The notes beneath the pieces are model-generated. The model was given only the letters and a program-made list of their open reading frames with translations, was not told the DNA's origin and searched no databases. Positions 9,242 to 17,600 of a stretch of DNA of 64,000 nucleotides are shown in pieces. Position numbers and translations under genes: made by a program. Within the stretch, counting starts at the first letter, position 1, and each line of letters begins with the position of its first letter. The stretch spans positions 186,001 to 250,000 of the forward strand of contig NZ_BMOU01000001.1 of NCBI RefSeq assembly GCF_014647235.1, given 5' to 3'. The DNA comes from Haloarcula pellucida. Lineage in GTDB: Archaea > Halobacteriota > Halobacteria > Halobacteriales > Haloarculaceae.

Positions 9242-9342
9242 TGCTCCGGCCTAGGGTGGCGACCCATTACTGGATTCTGGTACACCAGCCGAACGCGACG
9301 TCTCGCGGGCTCGAACCCGTCGAAGGCCCGCTTCCGTCTGCT

Positions 9343-9852
9343 TCACTCCGGACTTTCGAGCAGATTGTCGACCAACCGCTCGAACCGGTCGGTGAGCCGC
9401 GCCGGGAGACTCGGGTCCAGTTCCCGGACCAATCTGGCCGTCTCCGCAGGGTCGACGAGTTCGAGGGTGACGCGGCCGGCCTCGCGGCGCTTCTCGACGA
9501 CGTCGTGTTCGACCAGACCGTCGAGGTGGTGTTCGAGCGTACTCCGGGCGATGCCGAGGCGGTCGGCGACGGCGTCGGGCCGGGCGCCGTCCGTCTCGAA
9601 CAGTGTCGTGACGACGTCCCGGGCCGTCTCGCGGCGGAGCAGGGCGATGACTCGTCGCTCCCAGCCGTCGTACTCCGGCGGATAGTAGTGCGTCCGGCCG
9701 TTGACCGTCTCGGCGGTGACGTCGTCGAGTCGCCGCAGATGGTACTGGACCTGCCCCGTCGCGAGGTCCAGCGCTCTGGTCAGTGCCCGGAAGTGGATGC
9801 CCGGGTCGCGGTCGATGCGGTCCCGAATCAGCCGCCGCGTCTCGTTACTCAT
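9343..9852 (-). CDS. Winged-helix transcription regulator
   Basis: 169 aa from ATG at 9852; a start 17 codons further up would run deeper into the preceding gene. Two consecutive winged-helix units are visible: residues ~1-60 (RDRIDRDPGIHFRALTRAL, QVQYHLRRL) and ~70-135 (VADRLGIARSTLEHHLDGL). This double layout is common in haloarchaeal regulators. Its start overlaps the end of the membrane-protein gene by 8 bp, so the pair is co-translated. No ligand-binding domain is seen, so the membrane protein may be the sensor. Confidence 0.85.
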   Translation of the reverse strand: MSNETRRLIRDRIDRDPGIHFRALTRALDLATGQVQYHLRRLDDVTAETVNGRTHYYPPEYDGWERRVIALLRRETARDVVTTLFETDGARPDAVADRLGIARSTLEHHLDGLVEHDVVEKRREAGRVTLELVDPAETARLVRELDPSLPARLTDRFERLVDNLLESPE

Positions 9853-10186
9853 ATCCCTCGTTATCCAGTCGTTTCTCGATCCGTCTGGAATAATAGACGG
9901 CACCTAAGACCAGCGCGACGAGGAGTGCGTCGGCGGCGTGTTCGAGCGTGTGGTGGCTGTCGGGGCTGACGACGCCGACCATGGATAATCCGGCCAGTAG
10001 GGGCCGAGCGACGAGCGCGCTGAGGGCAAGCGCGACGAGCAGGTACGCCCGCGACCCGCGCCGACGGTAGGCGGCCAGTCCGAGGGCACAGAGGGTCGCC
10101 GTCGCGACGCCGGAGACGAGGAGGACGGCGCCGAAGCCGACGTGGACGTCGCCCAGATGGAACCCCAGATGACCCGGCCAGTTCAT
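9845..10186 (-). CDS. Small membrane protein paired with winged-helix regulator
   Basis: 113 aa from ATG at 10186 (MNWPGHLGFHLGDVHVG); upstream in-frame starts would sit in the divergent promoter region. Three hydrophobic helices are predicted (about 13-35, 43-65, 80-98), with a His-containing segment SPDSHHTLEHAADALL between the second and third and a basic C-terminus. Several His residues at helix ends could bind metal or haem; that is speculation. It overlaps the downstream regulator gene by 8 bp. Confidence 0.75.
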   Translation of the reverse strand: MNWPGHLGFHLGDVHVGFGAVLLVSGVATATLCALGLAAYRRRGSRAYLLVALALSALVARPLLAGLSMVGVVSPDSHHTLEHAADALLVALVLGAVYYSRRIEKRLDNEGYE

Positions 10187-10234
10187 GGTGGCCTCTAGAC
10201 GGCGAAGCCACCTGACTCCCTCGGTTCTGGCTGA

Positions 10235-10243
10235 CTTTTTTAC
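10235..10243 (+). promoter_or_regulatory. TATA box of the ATP-grasp-like gene
   Basis: CTTTTTTAC is centred about 27 nt before the ATG at 10266, the spacing expected for a leaderless haloarchaeal transcript. It supports the choice of that start over the longer open frame. Confidence 0.6.
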
Positions 10244-10265
10244 GCCGTCCGCGAGAGTCGACGGT

Positions 10266-10991
10266 ATGGTCAGTATCGGGTTCGTGTGTGAACCGGACCA
10301 CCCAACCTTCTGGCCGGTCGCCGAACGACTGGCCGCGCGGGGGTTCGACATCGAGTTCCTCCGGCCGACCGACCCGATCTGCCGGGCCGATGTCGACGGC
10401 CTCGAAGCCCTCGTTAACGGCGTGCTACACCCGGAGTCGTTCGGGGCCCTCCGCTATGCGGACCAGCGAGACGTCCCGACGTGGAACGGGTTCCTCTCGA
10501 CGACGGCTTTCGCCTCCCGCGTCGTTGCACTCGACGCGCTGGACGCGATCGGGTGTCGCGTCCCCGACGTCCACTTTGACGGCCCGAAAACGGGGTTCGA
10601 GGCGGCCAGTCCGTTCGCGTGGCGCCGTCGGCCAACGGGGAGACAGCGGCCGTCGTTCTACGTCGAGTCGGTCCGGACCGAACCGGTCGACCACCGCTAC
10701 TACGCCGTCGACGACGGACGGGAGACGCACGTCCGCGCACTGGCGATACGGACCTCGCTTTCGGGTACGGGCGAACCGGTGTCACAGACCGACGTCGACG
10801 TGATGCTGGCCACGCGCGTCCGTGAGCTACTGGAGCGGTTCGGCGCGCGGGCCGTCGGCGTGGACTTCACCCGCGGCGAGGACGGCGAGTTCTACGCGCT
10901 CCGGACGACGCCCGTCCCGACGTTCGCCGGAACGGACATGGGGCGGCGAGTCGCCGACTCGGTGGCGTCGCTGACGACCCTCGGCGCGTAG
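10266..10991 (+). CDS. ATP-grasp-like protein (RimK-like fold, uncertain)
   Basis: 241 aa from ATG at 10266, chosen because a TATA box sits 27 nt upstream. The N-terminus (GFVCEPDHPTFWPVAERLAARG) looks like a RimK/ATP-grasp pre-domain, and the C-terminal GVDFTRGEDGEFYALRTTP followed by GTDMGRRVADSVA resembles the metal-binding and terminal part of ATP-grasp ligases. The typical ligand residues are weak (LRTTPVP where ligases often have an E-x-N triad), so activity is doubtful. No partner gene is obvious; proS follows on the same strand with its own promoter. Confidence 0.55.
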   Translation: MVSIGFVCEPDHPTFWPVAERLAARGFDIEFLRPTDPICRADVDGLEALVNGVLHPESFGALRYADQRDVPTWNGFLSTTAFASRVVALDALDAIGCRVPDVHFDGPKTGFEAASPFAWRRRPTGRQRPSFYVESVRTEPVDHRYYAVDDGRETHVRALAIRTSLSGTGEPVSQTDVDVMLATRVRELLERFGARAVGVDFTRGEDGEFYALRTTPVPTFAGTDMGRRVADSVASLTTLGA

Positions 10992-11019
10992 TGACACACC
11001 GCCCCGACCCTTCGGGGAG

Positions 11020-11026
11020 TTTATTA
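11020..11026 (+). promoter_or_regulatory. TATA box of proS
   Basis: TTTATTA lies about 27 nt upstream of the ATG at 11051, consistent with a leaderless transcript and deciding that start. Just before it, CCCCGA-CCCT-TCGGGG (11002-11017) can form a small hairpin after the preceding gene. Confidence 0.6.
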
Positions 11027-11050
11027 GCGGCGTGGGCCACGATTCCGGTA

Positions 11051-12505
11051 ATGAGCGGCGAGCAGGAACTCGGCATCACGGAGAGCAAAGAGCATTCACC
11101 CGGCGAGTGGTACGCCGAGGTCGTCCAGAAGGCCGGCCTCGCGGACTACGCCCCGATGGGCGGGTTCATCGTCACGCGCCCGCGTGGCTATGCCGTCTGG
11201 GAACGCATCCAGAGTCACCTCGACGGTTGGTTCAAAGACACCGGCGTCCAGAACGCGTACTTCCCGCTTTTCATCCCCGAGAGCTATCTCGAACGGGAGA
11301 AAGACGTCGTCGAAGGGTTCGACCCGGAGGTCGCGTGGGTCACCCACGGCGGCCACGAGGAACTGGAGGAACGGCTGGCAGTCCGACCAACGAGCGAGTC
11401 CATCATCGCGCCGTTCATGGCCCAGTGGACCCGCTCGCACCGCGACCTCCCGATGCGCCTGAACCAGTGGTGTTCGGTCGTCCGGTGGGAGGCCACCGAG
11501 ACCAAGCCGTTCTTCCGCACCAAGGAGTTCCTCTGGCAGGAGGGCCACACGGCCCACGCCGACGAGGAGGGCGCGTGGGACGAGACGATGACCCGGCTGG
11601 ACCAGTACGAGCGACTCTACGAGGAGGTCATGGCGATGCCGCCACTGAAGGGCCGCAAGCCCGAACACGACAAGTTCCCCGGCGCCCACACCACGACGAC
11701 TGTCGAGGCGCTGATGCCCGACGGAAAGTCCGTGCAGGCCGCGACCTCCCACTATCTGGGCACCTCCTTCGCCGAAGCGTTCGACATCACCTACGCCGAC
11801 GAGAGCGAGGAGGAGAAGGTGGCTCACACCACCTCGTGGGGCCTCTCGTGGCGCGCGATGGGCGCGCTCATCATGACTCACTCGGACGACCAAGGACTGG
11901 TGCTCCCGCCCGCGCTCGCCCCCACGCAGGTCGTCGTCGTCCCAATCTGGCAGGAAGACACCAAAGACGACGTGCTGGAGTACTCCGCGGACCTCGCCGC
12001 CGAACTGGAGGCGGCGGGCATCCGGGTCGAACTCGACGACCGGGACCACCGCAATCCCGGCTTCAAGTACAACGAACACGAACTCAACGGCGTCCCGCTC
12101 CGAATCGAAGTCGGCCCCCACGAGGTCGACGACGAGGAGGCGACGCTGGTCCATCGCCCCGACGGCGAGAGCGAGACGGTCGACCGCGAAGACATCGACG
12201 ATACCGTCGCGGACCACCTCGACACCGTCCACGCCAAACTGTACGCCAGCGCCGAGGAGACGCTGGAGGGCGAGATTCGTAAGGCCGAGTCCCGCGAGAA
12301 GATTCTCGGCACCATCGGCCAGCACGGCGGCTACGTCAAGTGTGGCTGGTGTGGTGACGAGGACTGTGAGGACCCTATCAAGGAGGCCATCGCCGCCGAA
12401 ATCGTGATGGTCCCGCTGGACCGCGACGAGGAACCGGTCCACGACGAGTGTGCCATCTGCGGTGAGGACGCCGAGGAGACGGCGTACTTCGCGAAGAGCT
12501 ACTGA
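11051..12505 (+). CDS. proS: Prolyl-tRNA synthetase, archaeal/eukaryotic type
   Basis: 484 aa, the length of the archaeal class without the bacterial editing insertion. Class II motif 2 is seen in QWCSVVRWEATETKPFFRTKEFLWQEGHTAH, motif 1 around SHLDGWFKDTGVQNAYFP and motif 3 in LSWRAMGALIMTHSDDQGLVLPP. The anticodon-binding domain follows (APTQVVVVPIW onward), and a C-terminal zinc-binding domain shows CGWC and CAIC cysteine pairs before the terminal KSY. It charges tRNA-Pro with proline in the cytoplasm. Start chosen from the TATA box 27 nt upstream. Confidence 0.97.
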   Translation: MSGEQELGITESKEHSPGEWYAEVVQKAGLADYAPMGGFIVTRPRGYAVWERIQSHLDGWFKDTGVQNAYFPLFIPESYLEREKDVVEGFDPEVAWVTHGGHEELEERLAVRPTSESIIAPFMAQWTRSHRDLPMRLNQWCSVVRWEATETKPFFRTKEFLWQEGHTAHADEEGAWDETMTRLDQYERLYEEVMAMPPLKGRKPEHDKFPGAHTTTTVEALMPDGKSVQAATSHYLGTSFAEAFDITYADESEEEKVAHTTSWGLSWRAMGALIMTHSDDQGLVLPPALAPTQVVVVPIWQEDTKDDVLEYSADLAAELEAAGIRVELDDRDHRNPGFKYNEHELNGVPLRIEVGPHEVDDEEATLVHRPDGESETVDREDIDDTVADHLDTVHAKLYASAEETLEGEIRKAESREKILGTIGQHGGYVKCGWCGDEDCEDPIKEAIAAEIVMVPLDRDEEPVHDECAICGEDAEETAYFAKSY

Positions 12506-12538
12506 GTCTGTACTGACCCGACCGGAGCGAGGGGCAGC

Positions 12539-12559
12539 GTTTTTCATCGACGTTTTTCG
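12539..12559 (+). terminator. T-tract terminator after proS
   Basis: Two T5 runs (GTTTTTC at 12539-12545 and CGTTTTTCG at 12551-12559) lie 35-55 nt past the proS stop, the U-rich type of site used for archaeal termination. The rest of the 325-bp gap (12506-12830) has no convincing gene; it contains the promoter region of the next small gene. Confidence 0.5.
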
Positions 12560-12830
12560 AGGAGTGGTGGCGAGTGCAACGAGGCACCCAGCGACGAAAA
12601 CGGTCGGACGGCGTACGTCTCAACGCGCTGTTGGCCGTACGGTCTTTCGAGCGGGTCCGGCCTTCGACGGCCGATGGCTCGGTGTAACCCGGCCGATATG
12701 TCTTCCGATGGACCCCTCGGGATGCGGAGAGAGTGCCCGTCAGGGAGGTCGAGGCCGCGCGCTCCGGCAACGCGTGTGCCGATTACACAACTTTCTTATC
12801 AAAGGGATACGACACTCGACACAGCTACCC

Positions 12831-13076
12831 ATGGCGCTGATTCCGACGCTCTACTCTATCGTCGCTAACAATCTCCTCACTGCGAAAATCGCACTCGGCC
12901 TACAGATCGGCGGATTCCTGACGCTGATGGCCTTCGTGCTGACCTACTTCGGCGGTGCGGGCGGTATCATTCTCGGTCCGGCCGTCGGCGGACTCGGTGG
13001 GATGAGTATGTTACTCGGCGGGAATATCGAGGCGACGGTCGACGAAGAGTACAAGAAACACGTCCTCAACAACTGA
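12831..13076 (+). CDS. Small two-helix membrane protein
   Basis: 81 aa from ATG at 12831. Two hydrophobic helices (about 17-39 and 43-62) are joined by a glycine-rich turn YFGGAGG; the C-terminus EATVDEEYKKHVLNN is charged. Glycine-rich helices suggest tight helix packing or oligomerisation. A TTCTTATC TATA-like element lies ~33 nt upstream. I recognise no family. The upstream open frame reaches into proS and is not coding. Confidence 0.7.
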   Translation: MALIPTLYSIVANNLLTAKIALGLQIGGFLTLMAFVLTYFGGAGGIILGPAVGGLGGMSMLLGGNIEATVDEEYKKHVLNN

Positions 13077-13132
13077 CTTCGCTGGGTGGGGGCCAACATG
13101 GTGGATGTCTCGCGGTCAGCGCTACGGGCGAC

Positions 13133-13777
13133 ATGAACAGGCAGTTCGTCGAGTTTCTACTCCTGCTCCCGATCGTCTCACTGCTCGCCATTCGCTGGGC
13201 ACATCACATCTACTTCAAGTGTACGCAGTACCACGAACTCGCAGATCCCGGCGGGTGGTTTCACAGGGTGTATTATCGGATTACGAAGGACGAGGACATC
13301 CAGATAGAGAAATGCGGGGAGTCCTTCTGGATCAAAGTCTGGCACGTCACGAAGTACACGATCATCGCGTCGCTGTTTCTCTCGGTCGCAGTGACCGTCG
13401 GCTACCTCGTTCAAGACGTGGAAGTCACCGCCGAAACCATCCTCTCGATATATCTCACTGCGGTCGTGTTGAACCTCGTCATTCGGTTCGCCAGTCTGGC
13501 AACGTTCGGACGCCTCCAAGAGGGCGGTCGCAAACGGGTCCAGAGTTTCGGATACGCGTTCACGGTATCGACGTTCCACGCGGGGGTCTTCCTGTTTGCC
13601 GTCGCCATCGTCAGTCCGAACCAGTCGGCGGCTATCAACCCCTCGCTCATCACCGGCGTCGAACTCCACCACGCACTGATCGCGGTGTTCGTCCCGGCAG
13701 TGCTCGCGATGATTAGCGAGTCCGTCCTCGCACTTGTGAATATCCGGGGACAGCACAAGGACGAGTACGACAAGTGA
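13133..13777 (+). CDS. Polytopic membrane protein of unknown function
   Basis: 214 aa with about five hydrophobic helices (7-22, 73-93, 98-120, 140-160, 178-200). A soluble loop after the first helix contains FKCTQYHELADPGGWFHRVYYRITKDED. Fewer acidic residues than typical cytosolic proteins here, as expected for a membrane protein. No signature motif recognised. It follows the 81-aa membrane protein by 56 nt and may be co-transcribed with it. Confidence 0.7.
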   Translation: MNRQFVEFLLLLPIVSLLAIRWAHHIYFKCTQYHELADPGGWFHRVYYRITKDEDIQIEKCGESFWIKVWHVTKYTIIASLFLSVAVTVGYLVQDVEVTAETILSIYLTAVVLNLVIRFASLATFGRLQEGGRKRVQSFGYAFTVSTFHAGVFLFAVAIVSPNQSAAINPSLITGVELHHALIAVFVPAVLAMISESVLALVNIRGQHKDEYDK

Positions 13778-13871
13778 CCCAGCAGTAGTATCGACGCGGC
13801 CGTTCAGGAAAGGATGGGGCTCAGGGAGCGTGTGACTTTCTCCGTGCCCCCACAGAGGACTGTTACACGGG

Positions 13872-13882
13872 CATATATAAAT
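13872..13882 (+). promoter_or_regulatory. Strong TATA box with no assigned gene
   Basis: CATATATAAAT is the best TATA box in the 264-bp space between the membrane-protein gene and the CBS gene, yet it is ~160 nt from the CBS start, which has its own weaker TATA-like element (CCTTATC, ~14010-14016). Either the CBS gene has a long leader, or this drives a small RNA. Confidence 0.45.
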
Positions 13883-14041
13883 CGGCGTCAGACTCGGGTC
13901 ATACAAACGGCAGACAGCGACTGGACTCTCCCGAAAGGTAACAGGTTCGGCGACGACTATCGGGGCCGATGCGGCGGTGTCGCTGTATACGCGGCTTACT
14001 CTGTCGGTAACAACACCCTTATCCCTGCGTGTGTGTGAAAC

Positions 14042-14464
14042 ATGGGCATGGACGACATCTTTGTTGGACGGTTGATGTCCTCACCTGTAACGACCGTCTC
14101 TGCCGAGACGCCCGCCGAGACGGCTGCCGAACTGATGCTCGAAGAGGGAATCAGTTCCGTGGTCGTCGTGGACGACGACGACCAACTCGCGGGTATCCTC
14201 ACCTCGACGGACTTCGTGGCTATCGCCGCGGCCGACGAGTCGACGGGAACGCTCTCTGTCGCTGACTACATGACTACCGACGTGGTGACGACGACGGCCA
14301 ACGAGTCCATCGAGAGCGTCGCTGACCTCCTGATCGAACACGGCATCCACCACGTCCCCGTCGTCGACGACACCGAAGGCGTCGTCGGGATGCTGACGAC
14401 GACGGATTTGACTGCGTACCTCTCGGGTATCGAGGACCCGACGCCGGCACGCGCGCCGAGCTAA
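14042..14464 (+). CDS. CBS-domain protein
   Basis: 140 aa made of two CBS repeats (about 9-62 and 73-132), each ending in a GI/GM-LTSTDF or LTTTDL motif. Tandem CBS pairs bind adenosyl ligands such as AMP, ATP or SAM and act as energy or ligand sensors. With no other domain, it probably works by binding another protein; the target is unknown. An inverted repeat GCCGGCA/TGCCGGC just after the stop (14467-14495) may form a transcript-end hairpin. Confidence 0.92.
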   Translation: MGMDDIFVGRLMSSPVTTVSAETPAETAAELMLEEGISSVVVVDDDDQLAGILTSTDFVAIAAADESTGTLSVADYMTTDVVTTTANESIESVADLLIEHGIHHVPVVDDTEGVVGMLTTTDLTAYLSGIEDPTPARAPS

Positions 14465-14566
14465 TCGGCCGGCAGACGGCGCAATAATTGCCGGCTCTTC
14501 GGCGACGATTCCGAATCGACGACGGTGGGCGTCTTTGTCAATCGCAATACAGCGCCAACTATCGTT

Positions 14567-14580
14567 ACAAATATATATGT
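14567..14580 (+). promoter_or_regulatory. Promoter TATA region of gltB
   Basis: ACAAATATATATGT is an excellent TATA box. With a start of transcription ~25 nt downstream it gives gltB a leader of roughly 40-50 nt, unlike the leaderless genes nearby, leaving room for translational control. Confidence 0.6.
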
Positions 14581-14644
14581 CCTAATGTGGGGCTAAAGAA
14601 CACTAATACCTTCAGGAACATCCTCTTATGGGAGTCCCCGATAG

Positions 14645-17600
14645 ATGCGCGCACACATGGTTGAGCGACACGACAGCGATCAGTCTGCGAGCGGGGCCGG
14701 GCTCGCGGACCCGACAGACGCACGGTCGAACTGCGGCGTCGGGGTCGTCATGGACCTCGACGGCGGCAGCGACCACGGGACGGTATCGGACGGGCTCGAC
14801 TTGCTCGAAAACCTCGAACACCGAGGGACCACCGGTGCCGAGCAAAACACCGGCGACGGCGCGGGCATCATGCTCCAGATTCCACACGAGTTCTTCGCCG
14901 AGGAACTGGACGCGGACCTGCCTGCACCGGGCGAGTACGCCGTCGGGACGCTCTTTTTGCCGAAGGACGACGACGAGGCCACCGGGGGTCTGAAAGACCT
15001 CGTCGAGACGGAACTCGCCGGTGCAGGGCTGGACGTCCTCGAGTGGCGGACCGTCCCCACCGACAACGGTGACATCGGCGCGACGGCGCTCGAATCCGAA
15101 CCGGCCGTCGTCCAGTTCGTCGTCACCTCGACGGACGGGAAGACCGGCGAGGAACTCGACAACCAGCTCTACGTCGCCCGCCGCGTGCTGGAGAACACCG
15201 TCGAATCCGAACAGCCGCCGGGCCACGAACGCTTCTACGTCGTCTCGCTGGCTACCGACGTCGTCGTCTACAAGGGCCTGCTGAAGGCCGAACAGCTACC
15301 GGAGTACTACCCGGACCTCTCCGATGAGCGCTTCGAGTCGACGTTCGCGATGGTCCACGCCCGCTTCTCGACGAACACGCTCGGCGCGTGGCACCTCGCC
15401 CACCCGTACCGCCGCATCATCCACAACGGCGAGTTCAACACGATTCAGGGCAACATCAACTGGATGCGCGCTCGCGAGACGGACATCCAGAGCGAGCGCT
15501 TCGGCGACGACGTCGAGACCATCAAACCAATCATCGACGACCCGAACCAGTCCGACACCGCGAGCGTCGACAACGCGCTCGAACTGCTCTTGCAGGGCGG
15601 CCGTGACCTCCCGCACGCGCTCCGGATGCTCATCCCCGAGGCGTGGCGCGGCGAGATGAACAACGTCTCCGGCGACCGGCGTGACTTCTATGACTACCAC
15701 GCCTCCCTCGTCGAACCGTGGGACGGACCCGCACTCGTCGCGGCGACGGATGGCGACCGCATCGGTGCGGTCCTCGACCGCAACGGCCTGCGCCCGTGTC
15801 GCTACGACATCCTCTCGGACAACACCCTCGTCATGTCCTCCGAGGCCGGCGCGCTCGACCACGACGCCAGCGACATCGAAGAACGCGGCCGGCTCCAGCC
15901 CGGACAGTGTTTCCTCGCCGACCCCGAGGAAGGCCGCGTCATCCCCGACGAGGAAGTCTTCGACGACATCGCCGACGAGAAGTACGGCGAGTGGGTCGCA
16001 CAAGAGCAGGTCGACATCGACGACGTCGCCGACCGCGCTGACAACACGCCGCGCCACGAAGTCGACGGTTTGCGGAGCCATCAGGCGATGTACGGCTACA
16101 CCTACGACGAGGTCGACCACCTCATCGAACCGATGGCCGAGAAGGGGAAAGACCCCGTCGGCTCGATGGGCGACGACACGCCGCTGTCGGTCCTCTCGCA
16201 GTTCAACCGCCCGCTCTTTACCTACTTCAAACAGCTCTTCGCACAGGTCACGAACCCGCCGCTCGACTACATCCGCGAGGAACTGGTCACCTCGCTCGAG
16301 TCCCGTCTGGGCTTCCAGCGCAACCTGCTCGACGAGACGCAGGCGCACGCCCGGCAACTCGTCCTCGATTCGCCGATTCTCACCGACGCCGAGACGAAGG
16401 CCATCAAGGACATCGACGAGAACGGCATGTCGACGAAGGTCGTCGACATCACCTACGAGAAGGGCACGGACCTCCGCGAGGCCGTCGAAGACGCACGCGC
16501 CGAGGCCGACGCCGCGGCCGAGGACCACGACATCATCGTCCTCTCGGACAAAGCGGCCGGCGAGGACCGCGTCCCGATTCCGTCGCTGCTGGCGGTCGGT
16601 GGTATCCACCACCACCTCGTCCGCAACGGCCTGCGCAACCACGTCGGCCTCGTCCTCGAATCGGGCGACCCGCGCGCCGTCCACCACTTCGCGACGCTCA
16701 TCGGCTACGGCGCGGGCGCGGTCAACCCCTACCTCGCCTACGAGACCATCGAGGACCTCGTCGCCGGCCCGGACGGCGCCGACCTCTCGGACGCCATCGA
16801 CGCCTACATCACGGCCGTCGAGGACGGTCTGCTGAAGACGATGGCGAAGATGGGTATCTCCACGGTGGAGTCCTATCAGGGCGCCCAGATCTTCGAAGCC
16901 GTCGGCCTCTCCTCCGATTTCATCGCCGAGTACTTCGAGGGGACCACCTGTCGCACGGAGGGTATCGGCATCGAGGAGATAGAGGAGGACCTGCTCCAGC
17001 GTCACGAGGTTGCCTGGAGTGAGGAGGAACCCGAGATGCCCCGGCAGGGCGAGTACGAGTTCCGTTCGAACGGCATCCACCACCAGTGGAACCCCAACAC
17101 GGTCGGCAAGATTCAGCAGGCGGTGCGGATGGGCGACTACGATACCTACAAGGAGTTCGCCGAACTCGTCAACGACCAGAACGAGCAGCTCCAGACGCTC
17201 CGGGGCCTCCTCGAACTCGATTCGGACCGCGAGTCCGTCCCCATCGAGGACGTCGAACCCGTCGAGGACATCGTCACGCGCTTCGAGACGGCGGCGATGT
17301 CGCTCGGGTCGCTCTCGCCGGAGATGCACGAGAACAACGCCATCGCGATGAACCGTCTGGGTGCCAACGCCAACACCGGCGAGGGCGGCGAACCGCCCGA
17401 GCGGTTCCACACCGAGAAGGAGTGTACGACCAAGCAGGTCGCCTCCGGTCGCTTCGGCGTCACCTCGGAGTACCTCGCTGCGGCCGACGAACTCCAGATC
17501 AAGATGGCACAGGGCTCCAAACCCGGTGAAGGCGGCCACCTCCCCGGCAAGAAGGTCAACGAGATGATCGCCCACGTCCGCTACGCGACGCCGGGCGTCG

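Noticed and set aside
9295-9325. A T-arm-like sequence (CGGGCTCGAACCCG) suggesting a tRNA
   Set aside because: No acceptor, D or anticodon stems can be built around it, and the loop lacks the usual TTC start.
13814-14038. 74-aa plus-strand frame spanning the CBS-gene upstream region
   Set aside because: It contains the TATA boxes of this interval and lacks acidic haloarchaeal composition.
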